DNA of 64,000 nucleotides from Bactericera cockerelli (lineage: Eukaryota; Arthropoda; Insecta; Hemiptera; Triozidae), in NCBI GenBank assembly GCA_024516035.1, contig JAMCCL010000082.1, positions 1 to 64,000 on the forward strand, given 5' to 3'. Both the position numbers and the translations under genes were made by a program. Position 1 is the stretch's first letter, and every line of letters starts with the position of its first letter. The notes beneath the pieces were generated by a model. The model was not told the DNA's origin and ran no database searches. It saw only the letters and a list, made by a program, of their open reading frames with translations. Below, piece by piece: positions 35,601 to 49,536 of this stretch.

Positions 35601-38600
35601 ACTGTATAGCACCTGCTTGAACACGTTCTACTTACTGTATAGCACCTGCTTGAACACATTATTATTATTATTATTTACTTACTGTATAGCACCTGCTTGA
35701 ACACATTATTATTATTATTTACTTACTGTATAGCACCTGCTTGAACACGTTCTACTTACTGTATAGCACCTGCTTGAACACATTATTATTATTATTTACT
35801 TACTGTATAGCACCTGCTTGAACACGTTCTACTTACTGTATAGCACCTGCTTGAACACGTTCTACTTACTGTATAGCACGTGCTTGAACACATTATTATT
35901 ATTATTTACTTACTGTATAGCACCTGCTTGAACACGTTCTACTTACTGTATAGCACCTGCTTGAACACGTTGTACTTACTGTATAGCACCTGCTTGAACA
36001 CATTATTATTATTATTTACTTACTGTATAGCACCTGCTTGAACACGTTCTACTTACTGTATAGCACCTGCTTGAACACATTATTATTATTATTTACTTAC
36101 TGTATAGCACCTGCTTGAACACATTATTATTATTATTTACTTACTGTATAGCACCTGCTTGAACACGTTTTACTTACTGTATAGCACCTGCTTGAACACG
36201 TTCTACTTACTGTATAGCACCTGCTTGAACACGTTGTACTCGTCCACGGCGGAGGTCTCCTCGTCCAGTGGCGTGGTGTACGCCTCCAGCGTGGTCTCCT
36301 CCGCCGCGTCGAACTCCTCGTCTTCCGAGTCCTCGCTACTATCCCCGCTGTCCTTGCCTCCCTCCTCCCCTGCCGTCACGAAGCAGGAGGTGATGTTGAA
36401 CGGGGCCCCGCCGCCGCCCTGTTTCGCCTTCTTCTGAATCTTCTGCTGCAGCCGCTCCAGATATTCTTGGCCCGCCTCGTCGATTTCGTCCTCGTCGGAG
36501 GACAGCTCGTCTGGGAACAATTAATGATAATAATTGTTACACACTGTATATCCTAAATATCCAACCCTGTATTCGAGTCGAAAACAAGCCTCAACTTCGT
36601 TGGAGGAGACTCTGGAACTACCAGCTTCCAACATCGAGAGTCTGCCCTCAGTACACCTCTTATCAGTCAAATGTAAGTGAACGGAACAACAATAGCCCCA
36701 TCATATTTAGTCCACTGCTCAAATAAGAAAACCAACTAGTCAAAGGCCACGGCTTTTACAGTCCTCCGTGTCCTCTTTCCTTGCTATCGAACAATAATAA
36801 TATCGCTTTATTTATACTGCCCCATTAGGACTATTAAGTCCCATTATTCCAGCAGTAAGCTTAAAACGCATTATTATGTAGTAAAAATAATAATAATAAT
36901 GCTTTTTCTTTGTGTTATTATGTCACAATTTTAGTGGGTAGCGCAGAATCATAGGACTTTACCACTTTAATTTACAATATCTTGTATTATATTTTTGCCT
37001 ATGATTCTGCCACTGGTCGCTGCTTCACATCAAAGCAGCTACTCATTTTTCCTCACGAGGTATGAGTGGACCCCGAACATCCAAGTACAGAGCAGAAAAA
37101 ATCCTCCCCCGCTGGGAATCGAACCCAGGTCACCATGTGTGCAATGCCTAGCGCGCTAACTCACTCTGCCACAGTGACTACTCCATTAGGACTATTAAGT
37201 CCCATTATTCCTGAAGTAAGCTTAAAACGCATTATTATGTAGTAAAAATCCTAAATGGTAGGAAAACTTGTCATGTTCCGGCCGGGTCGAGTTGCCCTCC
37301 TAGGTCCAAGCTCATGTTGGTGTAATAATATACTCTTAAGTAGAAGGTAACCCACTAGACGAGGTTAATGTTCAAAACATTTTCTACCACCTAACTCTCA
37401 GAGTCTTTTATTATTATGGGGTTACAAACTCAATTAATGAGGAAAAATTCATGCACTGGGTGGGATTCGAACAAACGGATGCCTACACTACCTGGATTAC
37501 CAGACTAGCGCGTTAACCACTTGACTACCAGTGCACGGTTTTGGATGTATGTACCAGTGACCATCAGGAGATGTAAGGATTATAAGGTCACGTGATCACT
37601 TGGGGCTCTGTGATAGGTGGTAGTTCTAGATGCAATATTATAGTTCCCAGATTTTCTACCTCGGTTCAACGAGGGGTTGTTTTTAGTGGGTTCGCCAAAT
37701 CCCCTTCTCCCAATCTCATAGTTGGTAAGCCCTTTCTCGATAGCTGGGACTTGGGGGTGTAGATACATATCACCATGTGTTTATACTCCGTGGTTCTTGT
37801 TCTTGGGTTCGGTTATGTTTGCTATTTGCGTATCGGGTTCACTGTTTCCTTGTAATTTTTTTCCCCTCGTAAGAAAAAAAAAGAAAAAAGATAGGTATAG
37901 GTGGTAGTTGATCATGTCCTGAAAGTCTCGAATCAACTCGAAGACACTTACCCGAGGCGATGTCTTCCGAATCGTCGCTGTCCGAACTGCTCTCGTCTTC
38001 CTTAGCTTTGGCCTCGTAGGCTCGCTTGAGCCCGTCAAACAGCAGAATGAGGGAGGGCATGATCTTGGCGGTGCACTCGAACAGCACCTCCGGCCGGGGT
38101 TCAGGCAGAGAGATGAGGGTGCACAGACCCAGCACACACAGCTTCCTGTCGTGCAGCCTGTGGGGGAAGCAAAGACAAGAGCATTATTCTATTATCTGAC
38201 CTGGTTGCAGGGTTTTCAATTAAACCCTTACAATTAACACTGCGACCTAATTAGATCTATTGTGTCCAGTTGATTCTATTTGGTTTTAACGTCCTGACTG
38301 AGATAGATAGTCAGGACGGGGGTTTTACCGTCCATTCGCTAGGAATCGTAGCAGCTACCCACATTAACCTCACCCAGCCTGGGTAGGGCCGAAAATACCA
38401 GCCTCACGTGTTTGGATGGAACAGAATTTTCGTCGAAAAGTCTGTCCCAACCGGGAGTTGAACTAGGGAACTCTGGACTACGGGCAGTAGTCACAACCAT
38501 TACGCCACGGAGGCTAGCTAAGTTTGGTGGTATTTTTAGCTCCATTTTCCCTATGGGGAGAGCTATTGTTTTCCTTTTTATTTGTGTTTACCATCGCTTT

Positions 38601-39869
38601 CAATTTCATGGTCATATAAGGACGAGCGATTAATTTATTATGACTCAGCTAATTACTAGAAAAAGTTGTAATCAAAATTTGGTGACAGTTGTTTGTAAGA
38701 GAAACCTTCCGGTGCGCTCGTATTGAACCAGCACCTAAATGAGAAGTATTTTGTCACTTCTTGCCCATCAGAGTGGAGGCATACTACGGGATGGGCAAGC
38801 TACAACACAGACTACAAGCGTCTACAGTGGCTGCTGTTTCATGGCTACGAAATAAAAAAGGCGGTGAAACACTCATTTTTTTTAGCAACTGTCTACACTT
38901 CCAACAGAAAAAGGTTTTCTGATGAAAGCAATACTTGACAGGATATTTGCGTTATTCTTGAATGAGACTAAGAGAGATCAGGTTTCTCATTCATATTGTT
39001 GTATGATGTATGTGTACATGGCATTAATTAATGGGGATTTTAATAAGAGGTTGAAATTTGGTGTGTTGGCGATGTGGAACAACGGCTTATCAGAAGATCT
39101 AAGCCTGTGGTTAGGTACTCTGATTTCTGTTTTTTCTATAAGGTACGAGCTACTTGAAGATCCACTGTACAAATTTTACTAGTTTTATTTGTTCAGAGTG
39201 TCTTCTGTGTGTTAACGTTTGTATCGGCAGATTATCAACAAGCAGCTCGTATTCTATGTATTGGGGGTATAGTGGATAGAACCCATTTTTCCTCTTAAAT
39301 AAGGGCCTCATGTTCTTTCCAGACAAGTATTCTCACCCCAGGAAGCAGTCGGTGTCGAGGATCCACTGCTTGATGAAGTGTGACGTCACCGACTCGGGTG
39401 CGTTCAGTTTGGACTGCAGATTGTTCATGACTTGGAAGAAGAGCTGCGGGTTGTAGTAGAGCGCCGCTATCACCACCTGCAGACACATGGTGCGCAGCTC
39501 GGAGGTCTTGATCTCACGCATCAGTCGCTCCAGCATCAGCTCGATGAAGGGTTGAATGCACTGGATGAAAAATAATAATAAAAAATGCACATATCAGTAT
39601 AAACACTGTAAACAGATAAGTGAGAAGTTGTACTAGTGGTACAATTGTACATGAATATCAGAACATACCTGGACAGCTGTTTCGAGCTTATTTGCTCTCA
39701 TCAGCAGGTAATAGTTCTCAATATCCATGTCATCAACTAACCTCTCTATTTTAATCAGTATAAAAAGATAAGTGAGAATTTGTACTAGATACATAGATAC
39801 CTTGATGGACCCGTGATTTCAAGCGTTGTCGTCAATTTCTCGCCAATGCTGCAGGTCGCAATGCTTCTT

Positions 39870-39905
<36 letters not shown>

Positions 39906-42900
39906 ACATTTCCATTTATTTGACAAAGATAAATTATTACAATACAAAATAATAGGACTTCAAAGTTAAAAACTGTGAAGAAGACGGGGAGAATCTCTCT
40001 CTATCTTGTGACATCTGTGTCCATTTTGGACAAAAAACCAAAATGCACATATTGAAACACTATACAGCCATTATTGAAACATAATATTACACATAAACAT
40101 TATTCTCTTCCATAAAATAAAATAAAATTTCACCAAAAATAAACTTACAAAAAAAGTGATCATATTTGTGTTATCACACTGTGAATGTGTGAGACAAGAA
40201 AATTTGCCTAAGAAAATTCTGAACGCCAAAATAAATGCCAACAGAAAAAGAGGAAGAACACGATCGGATTGCGATGGCTAGATGTGAAGAAAATATTGAT
40301 GTCTTAATTCCTGGTGAGGAAAAATGAGATGGATATGAGGTAGACAAGTAGGTAGAAACTCATTGATCTTTATAAGATCCCAAGAAGAACTTTTCGGTAT
40401 ACACAACTCTTCGTAAAACAAATATGAATCTAAATAATTTGTAGACAAAAACTTGGCTTTTTTGTTTTACTTTTTGTCGGATGAGAAAAAAACACTGATG
40501 ATGGCGTAACTGGCATTGGCCATCTGAAAATAAAACTTAGGTAAAAAAGGAGCCAAATGTTTTATCTTAAAATTAAAACCATTGAACTTTGCTGCAAGAA
40601 ATTCTCTGAGGCAGTCAATAAATAAGTTTAATTTCTACACTTTTGTAAACAAAATACAGAAGAACCAAAGGCACGACCATACCTATTCCCAAAAATGTCA
40701 CTTGTAATCTAGAGAGGAAATTGCTCAAGTATTCTGAGCACTTTGCCCTCTGCATTGCAAATGGCAGAAATATATTGTATTGTACGAATTTCTTTGTGGT
40801 GAAGCACAAGGCCTCTTCACAATTTTTTGTGGGTAGCGCAGCATTACTAAGAGCCTCCTTTACATTTCGAATTATTCTATTACATTAATTTCTTTTTACT
40901 CTGTTAATGCCGCCACTGGTCGTTACTCATACAAGTAACTACTCATTTTTCCTCACGAGGTATGAGTGGACCCCGAACATCCAAGTACAGAGCAGAAAAA
41001 ATCCTCCCCCGCTGGGAATCGAACCCAGGTCACCATGTGTGCAATGCCTAGCGCGCTAACTCGCTCTGTCACAGTGACTACATCTTTTTTCTCTTGAGAA
41101 AAAGATAAACACTTGTCTTCACTCGACAGAAATTTCTGTGGCAGAAATATATTATCTGTATAAAAAAAACTTGGTAAATTTATTCACTACAAGCTAGAAT
41201 TGCACTTACATACTATATTTCACAATATTTCTATTGCACTTACAATATTTCACAAGAATAAAATTTGGTGAGTTCTTTGTTAACCAAGTATATAAGGTCC
41301 TAAACAGTTGAACAATCATTGCACTTTCATTTAGGGTTGAAGAACAAAAAAGAATCACATCTCGCTAACGGATAACCATTTTTATACAACTATATAAAAA
41401 TTCCTAATTCGCTGTAAGAAATCCCTCTGTTGCGAGACACTCGTTTAGTGTGAGAAAAAAGAATAATTTCGTTATTTATTTGGAACATTGGTGACCAGAC
41501 CACTTCTTTTTCTGATAGAATCGCTCCAAATCTTCATTACAAAATATTAATTACAGTGAAAACATTTACTGTTTCTTATTTAAGATATTATAATTCATCA
41601 CTGGTTTTGACTTGTTTCACGATGGGTTATCAAGATCACTCTTATATTCTCACGTATTTATTTCAAGGCAGACACAAGCTTTTCCACTTTTGATAAATCT
41701 TTTTTCAATCGAACAATGGAGGTCGTATTGAAGTACGCCTTCTTCAATCTGGATTCGATATCTACCAGCTCAAGTTTCATTAGTTCTAACGAGGACAACT
41801 GCTTCTCATAGTCATTTCTACGCAGGATGAACATCCACGAAACAGTTACTATGGTGACGAGACACAGCGCTGCGAATGCCAACAAGATCATTCTGCTGGT
41901 CAGAAGTTTCTGATATAACTTCGGCTGTTCTTTAGTCCTCAAGTTCGATATCAAGGAGAAACCTTTCCTGACAGTGGTTGAAAAATGTATCATTGTCTTT
42001 GCAGAATTCCGAGAACATTTATTTCAACAAAAGCCTTTTCTGGTAAACATAAGATTTTTTTAAATAAAATGTAATGGGTAGTACTTGGAATTTAGAGAAA
42101 GAAAAAATGAGAAAGTATTGGTCGTGTATCAGACACACAAATTTACACCACTAGTTGCATCGGTAGATGGTGTTCTGGCTCTTCAGTTTAACTCATTCAT
42201 TTATACACTTGGTGAAGTATTGGTATACAGATGGAAAAAGCCAATAACTATAAATGAGGATTACTCAGAGTATGGCTAGATTGACTAGCTGTAGTACTTC
42301 AACTAAATACTGCTACGTCTCAAGGAAACAAAAAATTTCCTTTTCTAGCATCTGCCTTTGGCAATCGACCATCTTCATAGACTAGTTAAGATGTTTGTTC
42401 CAATCAGTCGCCTTATAATACAGGGAGGGGCAGTGGTCCTTGGTTTTATCTATTGGTACCAGCCTCCGTGGCGTAATGGTTGTGACTACTGCCCGTAGTC
42501 CAGAGATCCCGAGTTCGATCCCCGGTTGGGGCAGACTTTTCGAAGAAAATTCTGTTCCCTCCAAATACGTGAGGCTGGCATTTCCGGCCCTACCCAGGCT
42601 GGGTGAGGTTAATGTGGGTAGCTGGTACGATTCCCAGTGAATGGAGGGTAACACCCCCGTCCTGATCAGGACGATAAAACCAAATAGAATGAACTGGTCA
42701 CATTAGATCTAATTAGGTCGCAGTGGTAATTGCAAGGGTTTCACTGAAAACCCTGCAACCAGGTCAGATAATTAATTACCAGAAAGACCCCCCTATCGTT
42801 AAATCGGAACCCCCCGCTCGTGTAAACATAGGGTAAAGCACTTACATAGTCAACTTGTCCAGGACACTGGAGCAGGATAACCTCCAGTAACTTGGCAGCA

Positions 42901-45900
42901 TGACATTCTGGGTCTTCTCCTGTATCCTGTAACAGAGATAGAAAGCGGATCCAGTGTTGTAAAAGCAATGTTAAACCTCAATGGTAGCGCTTTAATTTAT
43001 CTGACAAATAAAAAATAGAACACACGACTCTAGCAATTATGTTTTTTTTTCACTTTTATTTTTATTTTTTTCAATTGATTTTATTGTTCAATTGAAAAAA
43101 AATTATGTAGGGGACTTTGTAAAAATGGGTAGTTCGCGTAGAAACATTAAATAAATAATAGTAAAAACAATGTCCACGCATAGTTGCGCGGATACAACGG
43201 AGCCCTAGACCCTAGGGTAGCCCCAGTTCTACGCAGAATAATCTAACATTGCTATTGAATGTAAGCGGCCTCAAAGGAGTCCTGAAAATCGTCTATATCT
43301 AGGTGCAGGGACTAGGGTCAAGGGCTATAGACTAAAGGGTCTAGGCCCAGGGTCCTCGTTGTGGGCACCTACTAAGAAAGGGACAGATATACTTCTCAAG
43401 ATGATAGTGGGATTGTACTCAGGCTGGTTGAGGAGGTTCATCTGAGAAACTGGGTAGTTTCTTTTGCAAACGATAGGTGGTTGGCTAGTTAATACGGGGT
43501 TAAGTGGCAGAGAATGCCTAAGGCATTAACTTCGCCCCGAATTACAAAACAATTGAAATTAAAAATTAATATTGATCTTTATTTTTTTTTTTTTGTACAT
43601 ACTGCTAAGTTTTTTTTAATTTATTGTTAATAATTTTTTGTTGATGATTGTTCTGTAAAAAAAAAAAAAAAAAAAGTGTAAATAAATAAATTACCTGAGA
43701 GCTGAGAACTGAGCGGCACATGTTGAAGATGGCCAGAACATAGTCTTGACTACTGAGGAAAGCCGGTGTGTCTACGGTAATGTAGTTGTGAAGGGCAGGC
43801 ATCATATCGGTGAAGTAGTCCAGTCCGTCTTTCTGGAAAATCTAGAGATGAGAAGGAAAAAAATGATGAAAACGAGGCTGAGAATTGATCTATGAAGCCA
43901 AAGGTACCTAACTTGTAAAAAAAAACAGAGGCTAATAATCCAGAGAAGTAATGCTGCCAGCGTATTGGGAGCATTGCCATTAGAAGAATTGACGTTCATG
44001 TTCTATATGTAAATCTTAATAAACTTACCTTATTATACTAAATTAATCTTTGAAGCCAAAAGTACCTAACTTGAGAAAAAAACAGAGGCTATGTACGATG
44101 ATTTATTTGTGGTGAAGCACAAGACCTCTTCACATTTTTTGTGGGTAGCACAGCATTACTAAGAGCCTCCTTCACGTTTTGAATTCCATCACAATAATTC
44201 CTTTTTACTGCGGACATTAATTTGTTAAAAAGTACCTCAGCAAATAAGCTGAATTGGAACCATTTGTTCTGATATATGTATTAATTTTGATGTATGTATT
44301 ATTTCTCTTCCAAATAAAGGTTCATTTATTTATTTATTTGTGGTCGTTAATCATACAAGTAACTACTGATTTTTCCTCACAAGGTATGAGTGGACCCCGA
44401 ACATCCAAGTACAGAGCAGAAAAATTCCTGCCTCGCGGGGGATCGAACCCAGATCACGATGTGTGCAACGCCTAGCGCTCCAACTCACTCGGCAACGGTG
44501 ACTACTATTGTAAAAAAAAAAACAAATAAGAAAAGGGAAACTCGAGTGAACGATCCTTACCTGGTAGATCATTTCCAGCACTTTCCACAGGTCTGGGGAG
44601 ATTTTCTTGGATGTCAAATCATAAACTAAACTTAGAGCTTCCTCGTAGAATTCTGTGAACATGAAAAATGAACAAAAGGTAAAGAATAAAAGTTTATAAA
44701 AAACCAACTTTTGAACTGCAAGTTTAGAAGTTGAACTATCTATTTCTATTGTTGAACTGTCTATTTCGAAATATAGAGGTGCCTCCGAAGGATTAACTTT
44801 AGAACCCTAACTTTAGAAGAAGAAAAAATCCTCCTGGAAAATTGACTGGCTGACTTCTAATAGGAAGCTTATGCTATTCTAATTAGTCCAATCAGAACTT
44901 CTAATCTAAATTTAAAAAAGAGGTTGTAACATGGGCGGTAATTTTAAGACCAAATGAGATCGAACCCCACTGACTTCGCATCTCTTTGCAACACTTCTGT
45001 CCCGGTAGCTCAGTGGTAAAGGCGGCACTCTGTGAATCCATAGATTCCAGAGGTTGCGGGTTCGAAACCCAGCCTGGACATGACAAGTTATCCTCCCATT
45101 TGGGATTTTTACCACATAATAATACGTCTTGGGCTTACTGCTGGAATAATGGGACTTAATAGTCCTAATCGGGCAGTATAAAAAAGACGATATTATTATT
45201 ATTGTAACATGGGCGGTAATTTTAAGACCAAATGAGATCGAACCCCACTGACTTCGCAACACTTCCCATTTAAACTTCGAGACAGAATGTTGCACGCAGT
45301 GGGATCCTGGCTGTCGTCCACTCACCCATCACACACTTGGAGAAGATCTGACCCACCACCTGCAGACAGATGGGCTCCAGCTGACTCACAACCCCCGGGG
45401 CATCCTCAAACACGGACAGCATTGTTTCTATGGTGTTGAGCAGAGCCATCGCGGCTATGGCTTTCTCGTCCGTCCCTGGGGAACAAACCAGTCAACCATT
45501 ATTTCTCTGTGTGCCTTGACACGCAATATTTTTTTAATAATAAATACCGTTAGGTATTGTATATTTACGGTACATGACCAATTTATAGGAGACAACAAAA
45601 TATAAGATTTTTTTTTTCTTTTTACAGATACAAACGAAATACATGACACAAAAGTTAAATTTGAAATAGAAAATAATTGTTTATAGGAATATATTCATGC
45701 TTGCGCACTTCGGGACTCTTCTACTGCAATTTAAATAACAAAAAACAATTTTAAGCATTTTAACTATATGTATATAATATTATTTTATTTAAGTTATGTT
45801 TCTGTGCTTGTTAATTGTTATAATTATGTTTATAAAAAATAAATGATCAAAAAGTATTATTAAAATAAAATAAAAAATAAAATCGAATAATGATCGTGAT

Positions 45901-48900
45901 TTATGCCTTAGATACTCCACCAACCAGGCCTTATTGTCACCTGAAAACGACTTTATAGGTCATTGTATTTGTGTTGATCACCAGAAAGAAAACTTTCTCT
46001 AAATAGGATGAAAAATCCATACTATTCCCTCCGTTCGTCTCATTTCCTTCAATCTAATCTTTTCCACCAAACCACAACAAACTTGTTTTTTTTCAGAATT
46101 TTGCATAAGCTTAGTAGGAGATAGAATCAAGCCAAATTTATGGTGTGTATAAATAGAAAGAATCATATTACTCAATTAATTTTTCTGGGTGATTCCATTA
46201 ATTTAATTTCTGTAAGATAAGGAAAGTAAAATTAAACGAAGCCAGCGTTGATGGTGCGTTGAATGCACCAGTTCTCGTAAGATCACCGAAGTTAAGCAAC
46301 GTCCAGCGAGGTGAACACTTCGTGATGCTGGCATTCCGGCCCAACCCAGACTGGGTGAGGTTCACCTGGGCTGCAGGTTTGTAAGTTTCCTGCGAATGGT
46401 GGGTAACACCCCCGTCGTGATATTGCTTAAAAGGGTTGGGTGGAAGAGATTGTCATAGGCAATAACCCCGCCCTTTAGTTAGGACATATGTTTTTATATA
46501 TTTTCTATTCTTTTTCATTTTTATTGTATATATTGTTTCCATTTTTACCATTGTTAAAATAATTATTTGTATGTACATAATGTCCATTTATATCTAATAA
46601 AGTGTTGTATAGTAATAATAATAATAATAAAACGACTGAAATACAAGGATTTAGCCATTGAGATTGAGCGCATGTGGGGACTGAAATGCACAATCATTCC
46701 AGTTATTATTGGAGCGCTGGGGTGTGTACCGATATCACTCGAGAAAAACCTGTCCATGCTACCCGGAAAATTCAATCTGTCAGAGATACAAACCTGTGCT
46801 GTTTTGGGGACAGCTCATATTTATTACGAAAATTTGGAATCTAATTTTATAATGTCACCAATGTCTAAAAAATGTTGTTCATTTTTTATGTTGGTTGTGA
46901 TATACAGATATGAATAAACATATCTTGGTTATTTATCACACAATAATAACAATAATAACACCAATCTCCGCCAGGCGACTCTCACCTTCGTCCGACTCGA
47001 GCACCGAGAGGAACGTGTTGGCGAGGTGCTGACAGATTTCGACGGCGATGGGCGTCAGCTGCTCCGAGTAGGTGCACACGATCTTCTGCATCACGTTGGT
47101 CAGGTCGTCGTTCTCCGTCTCCTGGATGATGCGCAGCAGCTCCAGGGTCACCTCACGGATCTGTGGGGGCGGGGATCACGGGGGACTGTGTTAAATGAAG
47201 CTATTTTTTTAAAAAGTAAATTAAGTACAAGTTAAGATTGTAATTTGTAATTTATTTTCATTAATGGGTATAATGGGTAACACATATTTAACCCTTTCAA
47301 CCCTAATGGGATTATACGTCCCAGAGATAGCTTTTCCTGTTCAAGTGGGATTATATGTCCCAAAACTACTAACAGAACACTGGTCTCAGTGTTGTTTGAT
47401 CACGTATCTTGTTTTCTGTCACGTGACCAAGTTTCATGTTAATACCATGTCTAGTTTTACCTCCAGATCAGTTTGATTTCAGCAAGTGAATAGAGCAGGT
47501 GTGTCGAATCTCAAAATAATTACGTAAGTGCTATTTATTTTCAAATCCGTGAAAGCTAAGTGCAGAAATGCAGTTATTTAGAGTGTTTATATTGTTTTAT
47601 TGTGTTTAGAATAATTTCCAATGTAATATCTATAACCTAGCTCAAGTTGTTCAAGTGAATAGGGAGGGACTTCTTGGTGGGACATATTGTCCCAGTAGTA
47701 TTTTTTGGAGACCACCTGGGATACTACGACCCAATCGTTGTTCGTGATGGGATTTATTGTCCCATCAGTACTTTTTACGCGGGACTATTTGACCCAATAG
47801 TAGTTTTTCGTGAAATTATTTTTAGACAAGGAGTTTTTTTTCATGTTTTTTTTTTATTTTCGTTTTGATTTTCAAATAAAAAAAAATTGATACCAAAAAT
47901 TAGCTCTAAATGTTGTCATTACTATTCTTGAAGCCCAACATACAGGTTTTAAAAATACTAATGGGACATAATGTCCCAACAAAGAATACTAATGGGATGT
48001 TCTGTCCCACCAAAGAATACGGCTGGGATATAGAGTCCCACGAAAGAATACGGCTGGGACTTATTATCCCAGCATTTTTCGGAAAAACGGCAAAAGCTAA
48101 AATCTTCAAACTTTGTACAGTTCTTATGTATGACCCAATAAATAAGATCCAATGAAGAAAATCATAAAATTTATACGCTGCAAAAGTCGGGTTGAAAGGG
48201 TTAATGCGACTACCCCACACTAAGGGGATGCAGTCCTCTTTTTTTTGTGGGGTAGTTAAGGGTGGTGTGCAGAGACCTCACTGTAGGCATGCCTGGGTCA
48301 TTGGTCCCTTCAGCTGATTTTGTTATTCAGAGACGTTCGTTTAAAGCGTCTGTGCGCATGTGCAATCAGATGTTTCTTTAATAAATAATTGTCAAGGTCG
48401 AAGTATTCCCTATAGCAAGCTCGGGACCACCCTACAGTGAACCCTATAGGGATTACAAAATCGTCTCTGCATACCAGCCTCAGTATGATTTTTTTGTGGT
48501 AAAGCACAAGGCTTCTTCACAATTTTTGTGGGTAGCGTAACATAAGATCCTCGTTCACTTTTCAAAATTATTTAACATTATTCTCTATACTCTGGTAATG
48601 CCGCCTCTGGTCGTTCCTCATACAAGTAACTTCTCATTTTTCCTCACGAGATATGAGTGGACCCAGGACATCGAAGTACAGAGCAGAAAAGTTCCTACTT
48701 CCCCGCTGAGCATCCAGCACAGGTCACCAAGCGTGCTATGCCTAGTGCGCTAACTCACTCGGTTACGGTGACAAACTGTAAAAATAAAATACAACCGAAC
48801 ACGAATATGTGGAATCGCCGGTGACCGGCCCTTTTGTTCCACGAATCCAGGTATTTGACTTAGCAGGTATTCTATTTCCACTTGCACAGTTTTGTGTCCC

Positions 48901-49494
48901 ATTAAAGGGTTGGTTGGAAGAGATTGCCATAGGCAATAACCCCGTCCTTTAGTTAGGACATATGTTTATATATTTTTCTATTCTTTTTCCTTTTTATTGT
49001 ATATATTGTTTCCTTTTTTTCATTGTTATAGTTGTTTGTATTGGCTACATATGTCTTCTTATCTAATAAAGTTTTTTTTGGAAGTTTCCATTTACTTATC
49101 AGTTTATAAGATCCTTTTGATTCAGTTCTTTTGCTTTTTCTTGATGAAGTTAAGAAAAGTATTGAACTGAATCAGAAGATGCATTTTTAATCCTGAGGTC
49201 TCCAAACTTGGATTAAAAACGAGAAGATGATGATGTATCAGAATGAAATACATACCTTCATCAATTCATCATCATCATAGGGTGGCATCATCGTGATCGA
49301 TGGTAGCCAGACATTGGAGAAATGACTCACTTCTTCTACCACTGTCTTTATAAGGAGCCTAATAATTGACAAGGGCCCCCAGAACCAAGCCAATGCTGGT
49401 CTACTTCTTGTTTATAGTCCCCCAGCCAGACTGCGTCATTGACCTTATTTGTATTGTGTACAACTGTACATATGTCTTCTTATCTAATAAAGTG

Positions 49495-49536
<42 letters not shown>

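Noticed and set aside
35107..36236. CRISPR-like array of regular direct repeats
   Set aside because: There are no unique spacers, the unit equals an exon-intron junction, and the genome is animal.
36159..36437. 92-codon serine-rich ORF on the + strand
   Set aside because: It is the antisense of the acidic exon 19 of importin-7.
44912..45325. 137-codon ORF on the - strand
   Set aside because: It translates through the family C SINE and its 57-bp flanking repeat, and only touches the exon 13 side by chance.
46240..46320. 5S rRNA gene
   Set aside because: Only the 5' half and box A match. Box C and the 3' half are replaced by SINE sequence.
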